The notes under the pieces were generated by a model that was not told the DNA's origin, searched no databases, and worked only from the letters and a program-made list of their open reading frames with translations. DNA of 5,404 bases from an uncultured Actinomycetes bacterium (GTDB lineage Bacteria > Actinomycetota > Actinomycetes > S36-B12): the NCBI GenBank assembly GCA_937902285.1, contig CALGTB010000272.1:1-5404 (forward strand). Direction: 5' to 3'. This document shows positions 1 to 5,404 of this stretch, in pieces; position 1 is the first letter of the stretch; every line of letters starts with the position of its first letter. The translations under genes were made by a program, and so were the position numbers.

Positions 1-78
1 GGCGATCAACGGCAGAGGCGAATGGTGGACGTCGCTCGTCCTATCCGAGCAGCGGGAGCACTCCTGCGTGGACGGCGC
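1..78. other. Non-coding stretch downstream of sulP
   Basis: No credible gene is visible in this stretch. The rightward open frame that starts here runs antisense through the 3' half of sulP and has no family-like features, so I treat it as a shadow. The stretch holds two small inverted repeats, at 34-50 and 52-67, which could contribute to ending the leftward sulP transcript. The neighbouring gene to the left lies outside the window, so it is unknown whether this is a full intergenic gap. Confidence 0.6.
34..67 (-). terminator. Weak hairpin pair past the sulP stop, possible terminator
   Basis: Two inverted repeats lie 12 to 45 bases beyond the sulP stop codon in the direction of its transcription. 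One is GCTCG (34-38) with CGAGC (46-50), a 5-bp stem with a 7-base loop. The other is GCGGGA (52-57) with TCCTGC (62-67), which has one mismatch on the transcript strand. Neither is followed by a run of U. Such short stems are common by chance in GC-rich DNA, so this is only a candidate for a U-less actinobacterial terminator. Confidence 0.25.
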
Positions 79-1836
79 TCACCAGTCCTCCGTGCTGCGG
101 TTGTGGGCGCCGTCACCCAGAGCCGCAGAGATGGTGGGGTGGAAGCACTCGGTCCCAATGAGTTCTGTCAAGCCGGTCTCATCGAACCGTTCCCGCAGTT
201 CGCGCGTGGCGTGCGCGACGTTGAAAGTGATGTTTCGGGCGACGCATCCTGCATGGACTTCCGCGATGGCGTCCACGGATCCTGCATCGACTCCGGAGAG
301 TGCCGTGGCGTCAAGCACGAGGGAACGCACTGGTTTGGGCGCTCCGTCGACGGCGGCCCAGATCCTGCGCTTGAAGAAGTGGGCGTTGGCGAAGAAGAGC
401 CGTCCATTGAAGCGGTAGATCACGAAACCAGGGGTGAGCGTTGCATCAGGATCGGAGCGGACGTCGGTGAATCGCCCATCGCGTTCGGACCACCCAAGCA
501 CCGCGTCATCGGGCGCTGCAACACGTCGGATGACGTCCACGATGGACAGGATGACGGCGACGACGATTGCGGCGAGCACGCCGATGGTGATGACGAAGAA
601 CGCGGCAATGATCGCGATCACGACCTCGCTGCGGCTGCTGCGGGCCAGGGCCTTCCACTGCACGGCGTCGATGAGCCGCACGGATGCGTAGAGGATGACG
701 GCTCCCAGCACCGCTGAGGGCAGGTACTGGATGGGGGCGGTCAGGAACAACAGGATCAGCGCGATCGTCACGAACGCCACCAGGCCCCCGACCTGGCTGG
801 TTGCGCGCATGGAGTCGTTGACCGCTGTTCTCGACCCGCTCGCGCCGATGGGCATGCCTTGGCTGAAGCCTGCGGCGATGTCGGCCGCGCCGAACGCGAG
901 CATCTCCTGATCCGCGTCCACGGTTTCACGATGCTTCGCAGCGAAGGAGCGTGCAGTGAGAATTGCGTCGGCGAAGCTGACCAGGAAGATGGCGAGCGCC
1001 GGAAGGATGAGCGAGGGCAGGGTCGAGGGATCCACTTCAGGTCGACCGAGCTCGGGGAGCCCGGCGGGGACTGGACCGGTCAAGTCGACTCCGTGCGAGG
1101 CCAGGTCAAGTGCCCACGATGCGAACATCCCCAGGACGACGACGATCAGTGCGCCCGGAAGCCGGGGTGCGACACGCTGGATACCGACCAGCAACACCAG
1201 GCTCACGACCGACACACCAACGGTCCACGGGTTCGCATCACCAAGGTGCAGGACGATGTCGATGGCCTCCTTGACGTCGCCTTCCACATCACTGCTGACT
1301 CCGGTCAGCTTGGACAGCTGCCCCAGAGCCATGAGAAGGGCGACGCCCGTGATGTACCCCACCAGGACCGATTGCGAGAAGTAGTCGGCGATCCAGCCCA
1401 GGCGCAGCAGGCGAGCCCCAACGAACACCAGTCCCACCGCGATCGCGAGGGCGGCCGCCAATGCGGTGTACTCCGGGGAACCCGCGGCAGCGAGTGGTGC
1501 CAGGGCCGTCGCTACGAGCAATGCCACGGCCCCCTCGGGACCGATGACGCCTCGTCGGGTGGCCCCGAGCCCCGCGTAGACCAGAACGGGAAGCAGCAAC
1601 GCGTACAGGCCCGCGGTGACCGGGAGACCTGCGAGTTCCGCGTACGCCATGCCTGACGGAAGGGCCAGTGCGGCAACGGTGAGACCCGCCGTCGCGTCGA
1701 TCTTCAGTCGGTCGCTGCTGTACCCCTTGAGCGACCCAGTCAGAGGGACGAATCGCTGCAGAATCGGCGCCTTGGACGCCGAGGCGAACGGGGACCTACC
1801 GTGATAGGCGTTCCGGGCAGACCTGGGGTCATCCAT
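79..1836 (-). CDS. SulP-family anion transporter with C-terminal STAS domain
   Basis: This 585-residue protein is a secondary anion transporter of the SulP (SLC26-related) family in the cytoplasmic membrane. The family moves sulfate, bicarbonate or dicarboxylates, usually with a proton or sodium; the substrate here cannot be read from sequence. The permease core spans about residues 42-435 and is rich in hydrophobic helices. Family hallmarks are the first-helix block near 47-80 (DATAGLTVAALALPSGMAYA), the VLVGYITG stretch near 157-164, and the SGSRTAVND loop near 333-341. A STAS domain covers about 460-575, starting near GFVIYRFNGRLFFANA. Its central loop reads VDAGSV (516-521), without the DSSG form of phosphorylated anti-anti-sigma factors. 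Length is normal and the frame is intact. The ATG at 1836 has GGAG (1851-1848) 11 bases upstream. The gene diverges from the LuxR-type regulator, with a candidate operator 35 bases before its start, so local control is likely. No sulfate-assimilation gene lies nearby. Confidence 0.95.
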   Translation of the reverse strand: MDDPRSARNAYHGRSPFASASKAPILQRFVPLTGSLKGYSSDRLKIDATAGLTVAALALPSGMAYAELAGLPVTAGLYALLLPVLVYAGLGATRRGVIGPEGAVALLVATALAPLAAAGSPEYTALAAALAIAVGLVFVGARLLRLGWIADYFSQSVLVGYITGVALLMALGQLSKLTGVSSDVEGDVKEAIDIVLHLGDANPWTVGVSVVSLVLLVGIQRVAPRLPGALIVVVLGMFASWALDLASHGVDLTGPVPAGLPELGRPEVDPSTLPSLILPALAIFLVSFADAILTARSFAAKHRETVDADQEMLAFGAADIAAGFSQGMPIGASGSRTAVNDSMRATSQVGGLVAFVTIALILLFLTAPIQYLPSAVLGAVILYASVRLIDAVQWKALARSSRSEVVIAIIAAFFVITIGVLAAIVVAVILSIVDVIRRVAAPDDAVLGWSERDGRFTDVRSDPDATLTPGFVIYRFNGRLFFANAHFFKRRIWAAVDGAPKPVRSLVLDATALSGVDAGSVDAIAEVHAGCVARNITFNVAHATRELRERFDETGLTELIGTECFHPTISAALGDGAHNRSTEDW

Positions 1837-1871
1837 GGCTTCAGGGTCTCCGATTCCTCACTCCCGGTGGC

Positions 1872-1888
1872 TCCACCGCTTGGGTGGA
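1872..1888. promoter_or_regulatory. Candidate operator, copy 1 (sulP/luxR divergent gap)
   Basis: The sequence TCCACCG-CTT-GGGTGGA matches, with one mismatch, a dyad found exactly at 4186-4202 and 4697-4713. The mismatch is the first base of the right arm, G1882 instead of C. Here the flanking C1871 and G1889 extend the symmetry by one pair. The left arm is also shared with a second, overlapping dyad, CGGTGG-CT-CCACCG at 1865-1878, and GTGGA-GA-TCCAC follows at 1884-1895, so GGTGG/CCACC half-sites alternate across 1865-1895. The site lies 35 bases upstream of the sulP start, where a bound protein would overlap the likely sulP promoter. I infer that it is a binding site for a dimeric regulator serving both divergent genes. 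Confidence 0.6.
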
Positions 1889-1895
1889 GATCCAC

Positions 1896-1900
1896 AGGAG
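1896..1900 (+). promoter_or_regulatory. Ribosome binding site favouring the GTG 1914 start
   Basis: AGGAG ends 13 bases before the in-frame GTG at 1914. That spacing is longer than ideal, but this is the only purine-rich Shine-Dalgarno-like motif near any of the possible regulator starts. The longer GTG start at 1884 has no such motif and lies inside the operator dyad. The shorter GTG at 1983 has none either. Confidence 0.45.
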
Positions 1901-1913
1901 CGGGATCGCGTCG

Positions 1914-4169
1914 GTGAGCCGACCTGAGCCGGTCTGCCTAGACTCGGTTCGTGGCGCCCCTCTCGACCTCGACAGCCCGTCGGTGGCGTCCGAAATCGTG
2001 CGCCGCCGTTCACTGAGCCTGCTAGACCGCTGTGAGTCACCCATCGTCGTGGTCAGTGCGCCGGCGGGTGCCGGGAAGTCGATTCTCGCCCGCCAATGGA
2101 CGGCTCATGGGGTGCGCCCACACGCCACTGTTCGCGTTTCTGCCTACCTGGACGACCCGGCGGCGCTCAGCGAAGTGCTGCTCGACGCGCTGGAGACTCT
2201 GGGGCCGTCGGCCCCTGATGCCCGCGCCCGCATCACAAGCAAGGAACCGGCGTTCTCCTCATCGCTGTTGCCGGCCCTGTCACGTGTCGTGGCCAGCCGG
2301 GAGAGCCCGTTCACCCTGGTCATCGATGACGTGCACCTCCTTGGCTCGGCTGGCGCGCAGCAGGTCCTTGAGTGCGTGTGCGCGGCATGCCCCGAGGGCT
2401 CGACGATCTTGCTGCTGACGCGGAGCCAGGCCCCCGAGTGGCTGGCTCGAGTGCGGGCAACCGGACGTGTTGGCGAGCTGTTGCCGCGCGAACTCGAGTT
2501 CGATCTTGACGAGACCGCCCTGTTGCTATCCGCCATGGGCGTCGAAGCGAGCAGGGGCGATGCCAAGGCGATCCTTCAGCACACCGAGGGCTGGCCCGTG
2601 GGTGTCTACCTGACGGCGCTGGAACTACGGTCGGGCGAGCGCATCGCGACGGACGACAAGCGACTGGCCAGCGGCTCTGACCGCATCGTGGCCGACTATC
2701 TGCGCACACAGGTGTTGGCGACCCTGTCCGACGACCATCGCCAGTTCCTCACCTCCAGCTCGATGCTTGATGAGCTCAACGGCCCGCTGTGCGACGCGGT
2801 TCTGCAACGTGAAGACTCCGCAGCCGTTCTTGCGGACCTGCACCGGCGCATCCAGCTCGTCATCGCAACGGACTCCACGGGCCAGCGCTACCGGTATCAC
2901 CACCTCCTGGCCGAGCAGCTCGTTGCGGACCTGCTGACCTATGACGCCGCCTCCGTCCAAGGCCTGCACGAGCGGGCCAGCGGGTGGTTCGCAACCCACG
3001 GTCACGTCGACGCGGCCGTCCGCCACGCCACGGCATCCGGGAACACCGAACTGGTGGCCTCGATCGTCTGGCCAGCGGTCCCTGGATGCGTGGCCTCGGG
3101 AAACATTGATCGCCTGCGGACCTGGCTGGCCGACCTGACAGACGACCAGGTCGCCGGTGATCGGTGGCTGTCATTGGCGGCAACGTGCTCCGCACTGCAG
3201 CAGGGGGATGCCGCCTCGATGACGCGGTGGATCCGGGTCTCTGAGGGGTACGCCGGACACGACTGGCGCGAGCGTGCCCTGAGCGATCCGTATTCGGCGA
3301 CCCTTGCCGCGCTCCACGCTGTGGTCGGGACTGGCGGACTCGACGGGATTCGCGACCTATGTGATCGAGCCCTGCAAGGGCTCGAGCCCGACAGTCAATT
3401 TCGTGCCGCGGCCGCGTTCAACCGCGGGGTCGTCCTCACGCTCCAGCGCGACATCCCGGCCGCGCTTGACAGCCTCATCGAGGCAGAGTCCCTAGGCGAC
3501 TCTCTGGGCGTCCCTGTTGTCCACGCCAACGCGAAGTCCTGGATGGGCCTCATGGCCCTGTCCGCAGGTGAGCGTGAGCGGGGCATTCGCCTGATCTCCG
3601 AGGCAGCCGACGTTGCCCGAGCTCATCATGTCGATCGGCTCGCGACCGGTGCACTCAGCGCGACCGCTCAGGCCCTGGTGCTGGCGTTGCTCGGGGACAA
3701 GTCGGCCGCGTCGGACATGCTCGCGACAGCGCGCCGACTGTCAGGTCTGGCCGGCAAGATCGCACCGTGGTTCGCGGTCGCCGGACGCCTTGTTCAGGCT
3801 CGCACGGCGATGCTGTTGGGCGACGGTGCCACCGCTCGACTGCTCGTCCACGAGGCGCGCCTGCACCTGACCCCGGAACTGCGCGCCTCCAGTGCTGCCG
3901 ACGATCTCGCTCGAGCGGAGGAGGCACTCGCCCAGATGTCACACCACGGTGGGTCCGCTGGCGTCCTGACGTCGACCGAGCTGCGCATCCTCCAGTTCCT
4001 CCCCAGTCACCTGACGCTGCAGCAGATCGGGGAGCACCTGTTCATCTCCCAATCGACGGTCAAGACGCACGTGCTGTCCATCTACCGGAAGTTCGGAGTC
4101 AACTCCCGGGCCGAGGCGGTGGAACGCGCCCGAGTCCTGGGCCTGGTGGAGTCTTCGCTCACTGACTGA
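1914..4169 (+). CDS. MalT-like ATP-binding LuxR-family transcriptional regulator
   Basis: This is a large STAND-type signal-sensing regulator with the MalT domain order. By family knowledge, an ATPase core switches state on ligand and ATP binding, and a C-terminal LuxR helix-turn-helix binds DNA. Positions here count from the longer GTG start at 1884 (761 residues). Walker A is APAGAGKS (59-66). Walker B is LVIDDVHLL (145-153). LLLTR (176-180) fits the sensor strand. HTEGWPVGVYL (233-243) and YRYHHLLAEQL (337-347) are winged-helix blocks typical of the family. Residues about 360-685 are alanine-rich helical repeats of TPR type, the likely ligand-sensing part. The LuxR domain is about 694-757, with STVKTH and the IYRKFGVNSRAEAV stretch. 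It is shorter than E. coli MalT (about 900 residues), mainly in the repeats. I chose GTG 1914 (751 residues) for its AGGAG; GTG 1884 or 1983 is possible. It is probably autoregulated and controls its neighbours through the shared dyads. The effector is unknown. Confidence 0.92.
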   Translation: MSRPEPVCLDSVRGAPLDLDSPSVASEIVRRRSLSLLDRCESPIVVVSAPAGAGKSILARQWTAHGVRPHATVRVSAYLDDPAALSEVLLDALETLGPSAPDARARITSKEPAFSSSLLPALSRVVASRESPFTLVIDDVHLLGSAGAQQVLECVCAACPEGSTILLLTRSQAPEWLARVRATGRVGELLPRELEFDLDETALLLSAMGVEASRGDAKAILQHTEGWPVGVYLTALELRSGERIATDDKRLASGSDRIVADYLRTQVLATLSDDHRQFLTSSSMLDELNGPLCDAVLQREDSAAVLADLHRRIQLVIATDSTGQRYRYHHLLAEQLVADLLTYDAASVQGLHERASGWFATHGHVDAAVRHATASGNTELVASIVWPAVPGCVASGNIDRLRTWLADLTDDQVAGDRWLSLAATCSALQQGDAASMTRWIRVSEGYAGHDWRERALSDPYSATLAALHAVVGTGGLDGIRDLCDRALQGLEPDSQFRAAAAFNRGVVLTLQRDIPAALDSLIEAESLGDSLGVPVVHANAKSWMGLMALSAGERERGIRLISEAADVARAHHVDRLATGALSATAQALVLALLGDKSAASDMLATARRLSGLAGKIAPWFAVAGRLVQARTAMLLGDGATARLLVHEARLHLTPELRASSAADDLARAEEALAQMSHHGGSAGVLTSTELRILQFLPSHLTLQQIGEHLFISQSTVKTHVLSIYRKFGVNSRAEAVERARVLGLVESSLTD
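1939..1944 (+). promoter_or_regulatory. Possible -10 box inside the 5' end of the regulator gene
   Basis: TAGACT fits the TANNNT pattern of actinobacterial -10 elements, and is followed by a GTG about where a transcript might begin. That GTG at 1951 is out of frame with the regulator. If the box is real, translation would have to start at the in-frame GTG at 1983. No convincing -35 element lies at the expected distance, and a six-base match is weak evidence. Confidence 0.2.
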
Positions 4170-4185
4170 CAGTCTGCCGATCGCC

Positions 4186-4202
4186 TCCACCGATGCGGTG
4201 GA
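4186..4202. promoter_or_regulatory. Candidate operator, copy 2 (before the 133-residue gene)
   Basis: This is a perfect dyad, TCCACCG-ATG-CGGTGGA, with 7-bp arms and a 3-base centre. The same arms recur at 4697-4713 and, with one mismatch, at 1872-1888. It ends 81 bases before the start codon at 4284, nearly the distance of copy 3 to its gene, which suits a regulator binding just upstream of a promoter. It also begins 16 bases after the regulator's stop codon. As RNA it would form a hairpin, which CGC (4182-4184) and GCG (4204-4206) could lengthen past one mismatch. No U-tract follows. It could therefore be a terminator as well or instead. Confidence 0.6.
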
Positions 4203-4218
4203 AGCGCGTCGCTGGAAG

Positions 4219-4269
4219 CGCTGCTGAAGTGGGGGTGACCGCATCGTGCCGTCTCACCGTCCAGCAGCG
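4219..4269 (+). repeat. Distant inverted repeat next to a ribosome binding site
   Basis: CGCTGCTG (4219-4226) is the exact reverse complement of CAGCAGCG (4262-4269). The arms are 35 bases apart. The right arm runs directly into the purine-rich ribosome binding region of the 133-residue gene (GAGGACGAGG, 4269-4278). In a transcript the stem could form next to that site and influence its access. An 8-bp match at this distance may also arise by chance in GC-rich sequence. Confidence 0.3.
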
Positions 4270-4283
4270 AGGACGAGGCAGCC

Positions 4284-4685
4284 ATGGAACTCACCGACGA
4301 GCTCACCGGAACCACCTACGTTCAGACCGCCTCTCACACCGTGTTCGACGGGACATCCCTGATCCTCCAGGGGCTGGCTCCGGCGACCGTGTTCCTCACG
4401 CCCGCGCCGGGGTCGTCGGTCGGCTACCTGACTACGGGAATGTTCCTGGACCACTGGTACGCCGAGGCGAGCGGAGCCGGCACCCGCGCTGTGCAGGCCG
4501 TCCTGTCCTTTCTCCTCCCGGACCAGACCCGGGCGCCGGTTGCCAGAGTCACGCTGAGTCTCCCGCGCATACGGGGCACCGGCGTGGAATACCACGTGAG
4601 TGCGGTCACTGGCGACATCCAGGAGGCCGGGGGAGCCGCAGTGCTGTTCATCAGCCCGATGGCCGAGCCTGTGACGCCCCGCTGA
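4284..4685 (+). CDS. Small protein of unknown function (133 residues)
   Basis: The function is unknown and I claim no domain. The protein has no signal peptide, membrane helix or cysteine, so it is probably a soluble cytoplasmic protein. Many alternating hydrophobic stretches, such as TSLILQGLAPATVFLT near 24-39 and ARVTLSLPRIR near 87-97, suggest a mainly beta fold. From memory it resembles an uncharacterised bacterial group that begins with a YVQTA-like segment, has a G-x-x-T-x-x-x-F-x-x-x-W block (here GYLTTGMFLDHW, 47-58), and ends with GGAAVLFISP (116-125). I hold that resemblance at low confidence. The ATG at 4284 is well supported by GAGGA (4269-4273) and GAGG (4275-4278). It is flanked by gaps of 114 and 111 bases, each holding one copy of the shared dyad, so it probably has its own promoter and shares control with the next genes. 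Confidence 0.82.
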   Translation: MELTDELTGTTYVQTASHTVFDGTSLILQGLAPATVFLTPAPGSSVGYLTTGMFLDHWYAEASGAGTRAVQAVLSFLLPDQTRAPVARVTLSLPRIRGTGVEYHVSAVTGDIQEAGGAAVLFISPMAEPVTPR

Positions 4686-4696
4686 GGCAGCGAAGT

Positions 4697-4713
4697 TCCA
4701 CCGGAACGGTGGA
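4697..4713. promoter_or_regulatory. Candidate operator, copy 3 (before the SHOCT gene)
   Basis: This is a perfect dyad, TCCACCG-GAA-CGGTGGA, with arms identical to those at 4186-4202 and a different 3-base centre. It ends 83 bases before the start codon at 4797, against 81 bases for copy 2. Conserved arms with a varying centre are what a dimeric helix-turn-helix site looks like. It begins 11 bases after the stop codon of the upstream gene, so a hairpin terminator lacking a U-tract is the rival explanation. A competing stem, GTTCC (4695-4699) with GGAAC (4703-4707), overlaps it. Confidence 0.6.
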
Positions 4714-4743
4714 CCCGAGGACAGCACCAGGCTGCCAGGGTTT

Positions 4744-4755
4744 GGTGGTGGTGGT
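4744..4755 (+). repeat. Four tandem GGT units in the SHOCT gene leader
   Basis: Four GGT repeats follow a GGGTTT stretch in the probable untranslated leader of the SHOCT gene. The pattern G2-T-G2-T-G2-T-G2 could form a two-layer G-quadruplex on the coding strand or in the RNA. Such short GG runs are weak quadruplex formers and the tract may be incidental. Confidence 0.4.
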
Positions 4756-4771
4756 CGGCAGCGGTCCGACC
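4753..4771 (+). other. Leader hairpin before the SHOCT gene ribosome binding site
   Basis: GGTCGG (4753-4758) pairs perfectly with CCGACC (4766-4771) around a 7-base loop, CAGCGGT. The hairpin ends seven bases before the AAGGAG at 4779-4784. An alternative, exclusive stem pairs GCTGCC (4731-4736) with GGCAGC (4757-4762) and would enclose the GGT repeats. Two competing stems before a ribosome binding site could tune translation, but no known riboswitch class is recognised and chance pairing is possible. Confidence 0.3.
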
Positions 4772-4796
4772 TGAAGTCAAGGAGAGTGAGTCACCG

Positions 4797-5186
4797 ATGT
4801 TCAACGACAATGGGTCGTTCCTGCTGGCGCTGTTCGAGTTCTTCCTCTTCTTCGCGTGGTTCATGTGCCTGTTCTGGATCCTGGGTGACATCTTCCGAAG
4901 CCCCGACCTGGGCGGTGGCGGCAAGACCCTGTGGGTGATCTTCGTCATCCTCATCCCGTGGCTGGGCATCCTGGTCTACCTGATCGCTCGCGGAAAGGGC
5001 ATGCACCAGAGGCAGCTGGATCAGGCCAGGCAAGCCCAGGCTCAGCAGGCCGAGTACATCAAGTCGGTGGCGGGCTCAAGCGCATCGCCGGCCGACCAGA
5101 TCGCATCGGCGAAGTCGCTGTACGACTCCGGCGCGATCACCCAGGCGGAGTTCGATGCGCTCAAGGCCAAGGCGCTGTCCAGTTGA
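4797..5186 (+). CDS. Two-helix membrane protein, PLDc_N-like with C-terminal SHOCT motif
   Basis: This 129-residue protein sits in the cytoplasmic membrane; its biochemical role is unknown. A first hydrophobic helix covers about residues 8-33 and a second about 44-64. The segment around the second helix (LWVIFVILIPWLGILVYLIA, 45-64) is the PLDc_N-type membrane motif, a hairpin that carries no phospholipase catalytic residues. A glutamine- and alanine-rich stretch (about 70-92) may form a short coiled coil. A SHOCT motif follows at about 97-127, ending DSGAITQAEFDALKAKAL (110-127). SHOCT segments are short oligomerisation or tethering modules at protein ends. The whole architecture and length match a common actinobacterial family. 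The ATG at 4797 has AAGGAG (4779-4784) at a rather long 12-base spacing. Only 25 bases separate it from the next gene, so the two are probably cotranscribed, and the SHOCT tail might anchor a partner such as that hydrolase. The upstream dyad suggests control by the LuxR-type regulator. Confidence 0.9.
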   Translation: MFNDNGSFLLALFEFFLFFAWFMCLFWILGDIFRSPDLGGGGKTLWVIFVILIPWLGILVYLIARGKGMHQRQLDQARQAQAQQAEYIKSVAGSSASPADQIASAKSLYDSGAITQAEFDALKAKALSS

Positions 5187-5211
5187 CAGACGAGTCCGGG
5201 AGGGCTGAGTC

Positions 5212-5404
5212 ATGAGCACCGAGATCACGGACATGACGGAACTGGCCTTCGAGGGCAGCACCGCGCCGCTCACGACGACCCCCGTGGTCGGGTCGCCGGG
5301 TCGCGAGTTGGCACCGACGGTGCTGCCGGACTCCGACCGAGTGGCCGACGGCGAGATCCGGGTGACGATCCTGGGCAGTGGCGATCCGTTCACGAACAAG
5401 GCGC
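5212..5404 (+). CDS. Probable MBL-fold metallohydrolase, N-terminal part (cut by window end)
   Basis: Only the first 64 codons are present; the gene runs off the right edge. After a low-complexity, threonine- and proline-containing lead of about 47 residues comes IRVTILGSGDPFTNKA (49-64). This matches the first strand and LGSGxPF loop that open metallo-beta-lactamase-fold hydrolases of the ribonuclease Z-like or arylsulfatase-like type. The metal-binding HxHxDH motif would lie beyond the window, so activity cannot be judged. The lead shows no hydrophobic signal-peptide core. The start is supported by GGGAGG (5198-5203) eight bases upstream of the ATG; a second in-frame ATG at 5233 has no comparable site. 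It probably shares a transcript with the SHOCT gene. The family call rests on one motif, so the substrate class is open. Confidence 0.75.
   Translation, partial: MSTEITDMTELAFEGSTAPLTTTPVVGSPGRELAPTVLPDSDRVADGEIRVTILGSGDPFTNKA

Noticed and set aside
510..521. Possible phosphorylated STAS switch in the SulP protein
   Set aside because: The loop reads VDAGSV rather than the DSSG-type motif of SpoIIAA-like proteins, so a phosphorylation switch cannot be claimed. The numbers here are residue positions in the SulP protein.
22..717. A 231-codon rightward open frame, rich in Asp, Gly and His
   Set aside because: It runs antisense to the sulP STAS and C-terminal region, has biased composition and no family motif, and is a GC-rich shadow of the real gene.
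1074..1083. GACCGGTC palindrome
   Set aside because: An 8-bp palindrome inside sulP coding sequence, with no repeat elsewhere and no promoter context.
859..1656. A 265-codon rightward open frame
   Set aside because: It is antisense to the sulP membrane core, which has clear family motifs and a hydrophobic pattern. The shadow protein is polar and low in complexity.
3823..3833. CGGTG-C-CACCG palindrome, similar to the operator half-sites
   Set aside because: It lies in the coding sequence of the regulator, has different spacing and arm order from the dyad, and short palindromes of this sort are common in GC-rich codons.
4193..4774. A 193-codon rightward frame overlapping the 133-residue gene
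   Set aside because: It begins inside the candidate operator and its Arg/Gly/Pro-rich translation looks like an out-of-frame shadow. The 4284 frame has a good ribosome binding site and a protein-like hydrophobic pattern.
4254..4969. Leftward open frames opposite the 133-residue and SHOCT genes
   Set aside because: They lack ribosome binding sites and family features, and lie opposite better-supported genes.
5272..5295. CGACC/GGTCG inverted repeat near the start of the MBL-type gene
   Set aside because: Only a 5-bp stem within the coding sequence; it is explained by GC-rich codon use.

Overview
The window is high-GC DNA with GTG/ATG starts and purine-rich ribosome binding sites. Its MalT-like LuxR regulator and PLDc_N/SHOCT membrane protein resemble actinobacterial versions, so an actinomycete (Actinomycetota) is the best guess. 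No rRNA, tRNA or other marker allows a finer call. Nothing in base or codon usage suggests recent transfer, and no mobile element, CRISPR array or RNA gene was seen.

Layout. Positions 1-78 are non-coding and lie downstream of a leftward gene. Positions 79-1836 (minus) encode a full-length SulP-family anion transporter with a C-terminal STAS domain. A short divergent gap follows. About 1914-4169 (plus) encodes a large MalT-type ATP-binding LuxR regulator. Then come three rightward genes: a 133-residue protein of unknown function (4284-4685), a small two-helix membrane protein with a C-terminal SHOCT motif (4797-5186), and the first 64 codons of a probable metallo-beta-lactamase-fold hydrolase (5212 to the window end). 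The last two are 25 bases apart and probably form one operon.

The most interesting signal is not a gene. A 17-bp dyad, TCCACCG-N3-CGGTGGA, occurs exactly at 4186-4202 and 4697-4713, and with one mismatch at 1872-1888. These are the three gaps between genes that could hold promoters. The motif is absent from the short gap inside the SHOCT/MBL operon, and I found no full dyad in coding sequence. The two exact copies end 81 and 83 bases before the next start codon. The simplest model is that these are operators for one dimeric regulator, most likely the LuxR protein encoded here. It would then control itself, the divergent sulP, the unknown 133-residue protein and the SHOCT/MBL pair. The rival reading is that the two exact copies are U-less terminator hairpins, because each also follows a stop codon closely. 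The third copy lies between divergent starts, where no gene ends, and favours the operator reading.

On this model the window is a small locally controlled regulon: a signal-sensing ATPase regulator, an anion transporter, a membrane-anchored SHOCT protein, a hydrolase and a small protein of unknown role. The signal, the transported anion and the hydrolase substrate cannot be read from the sequence.
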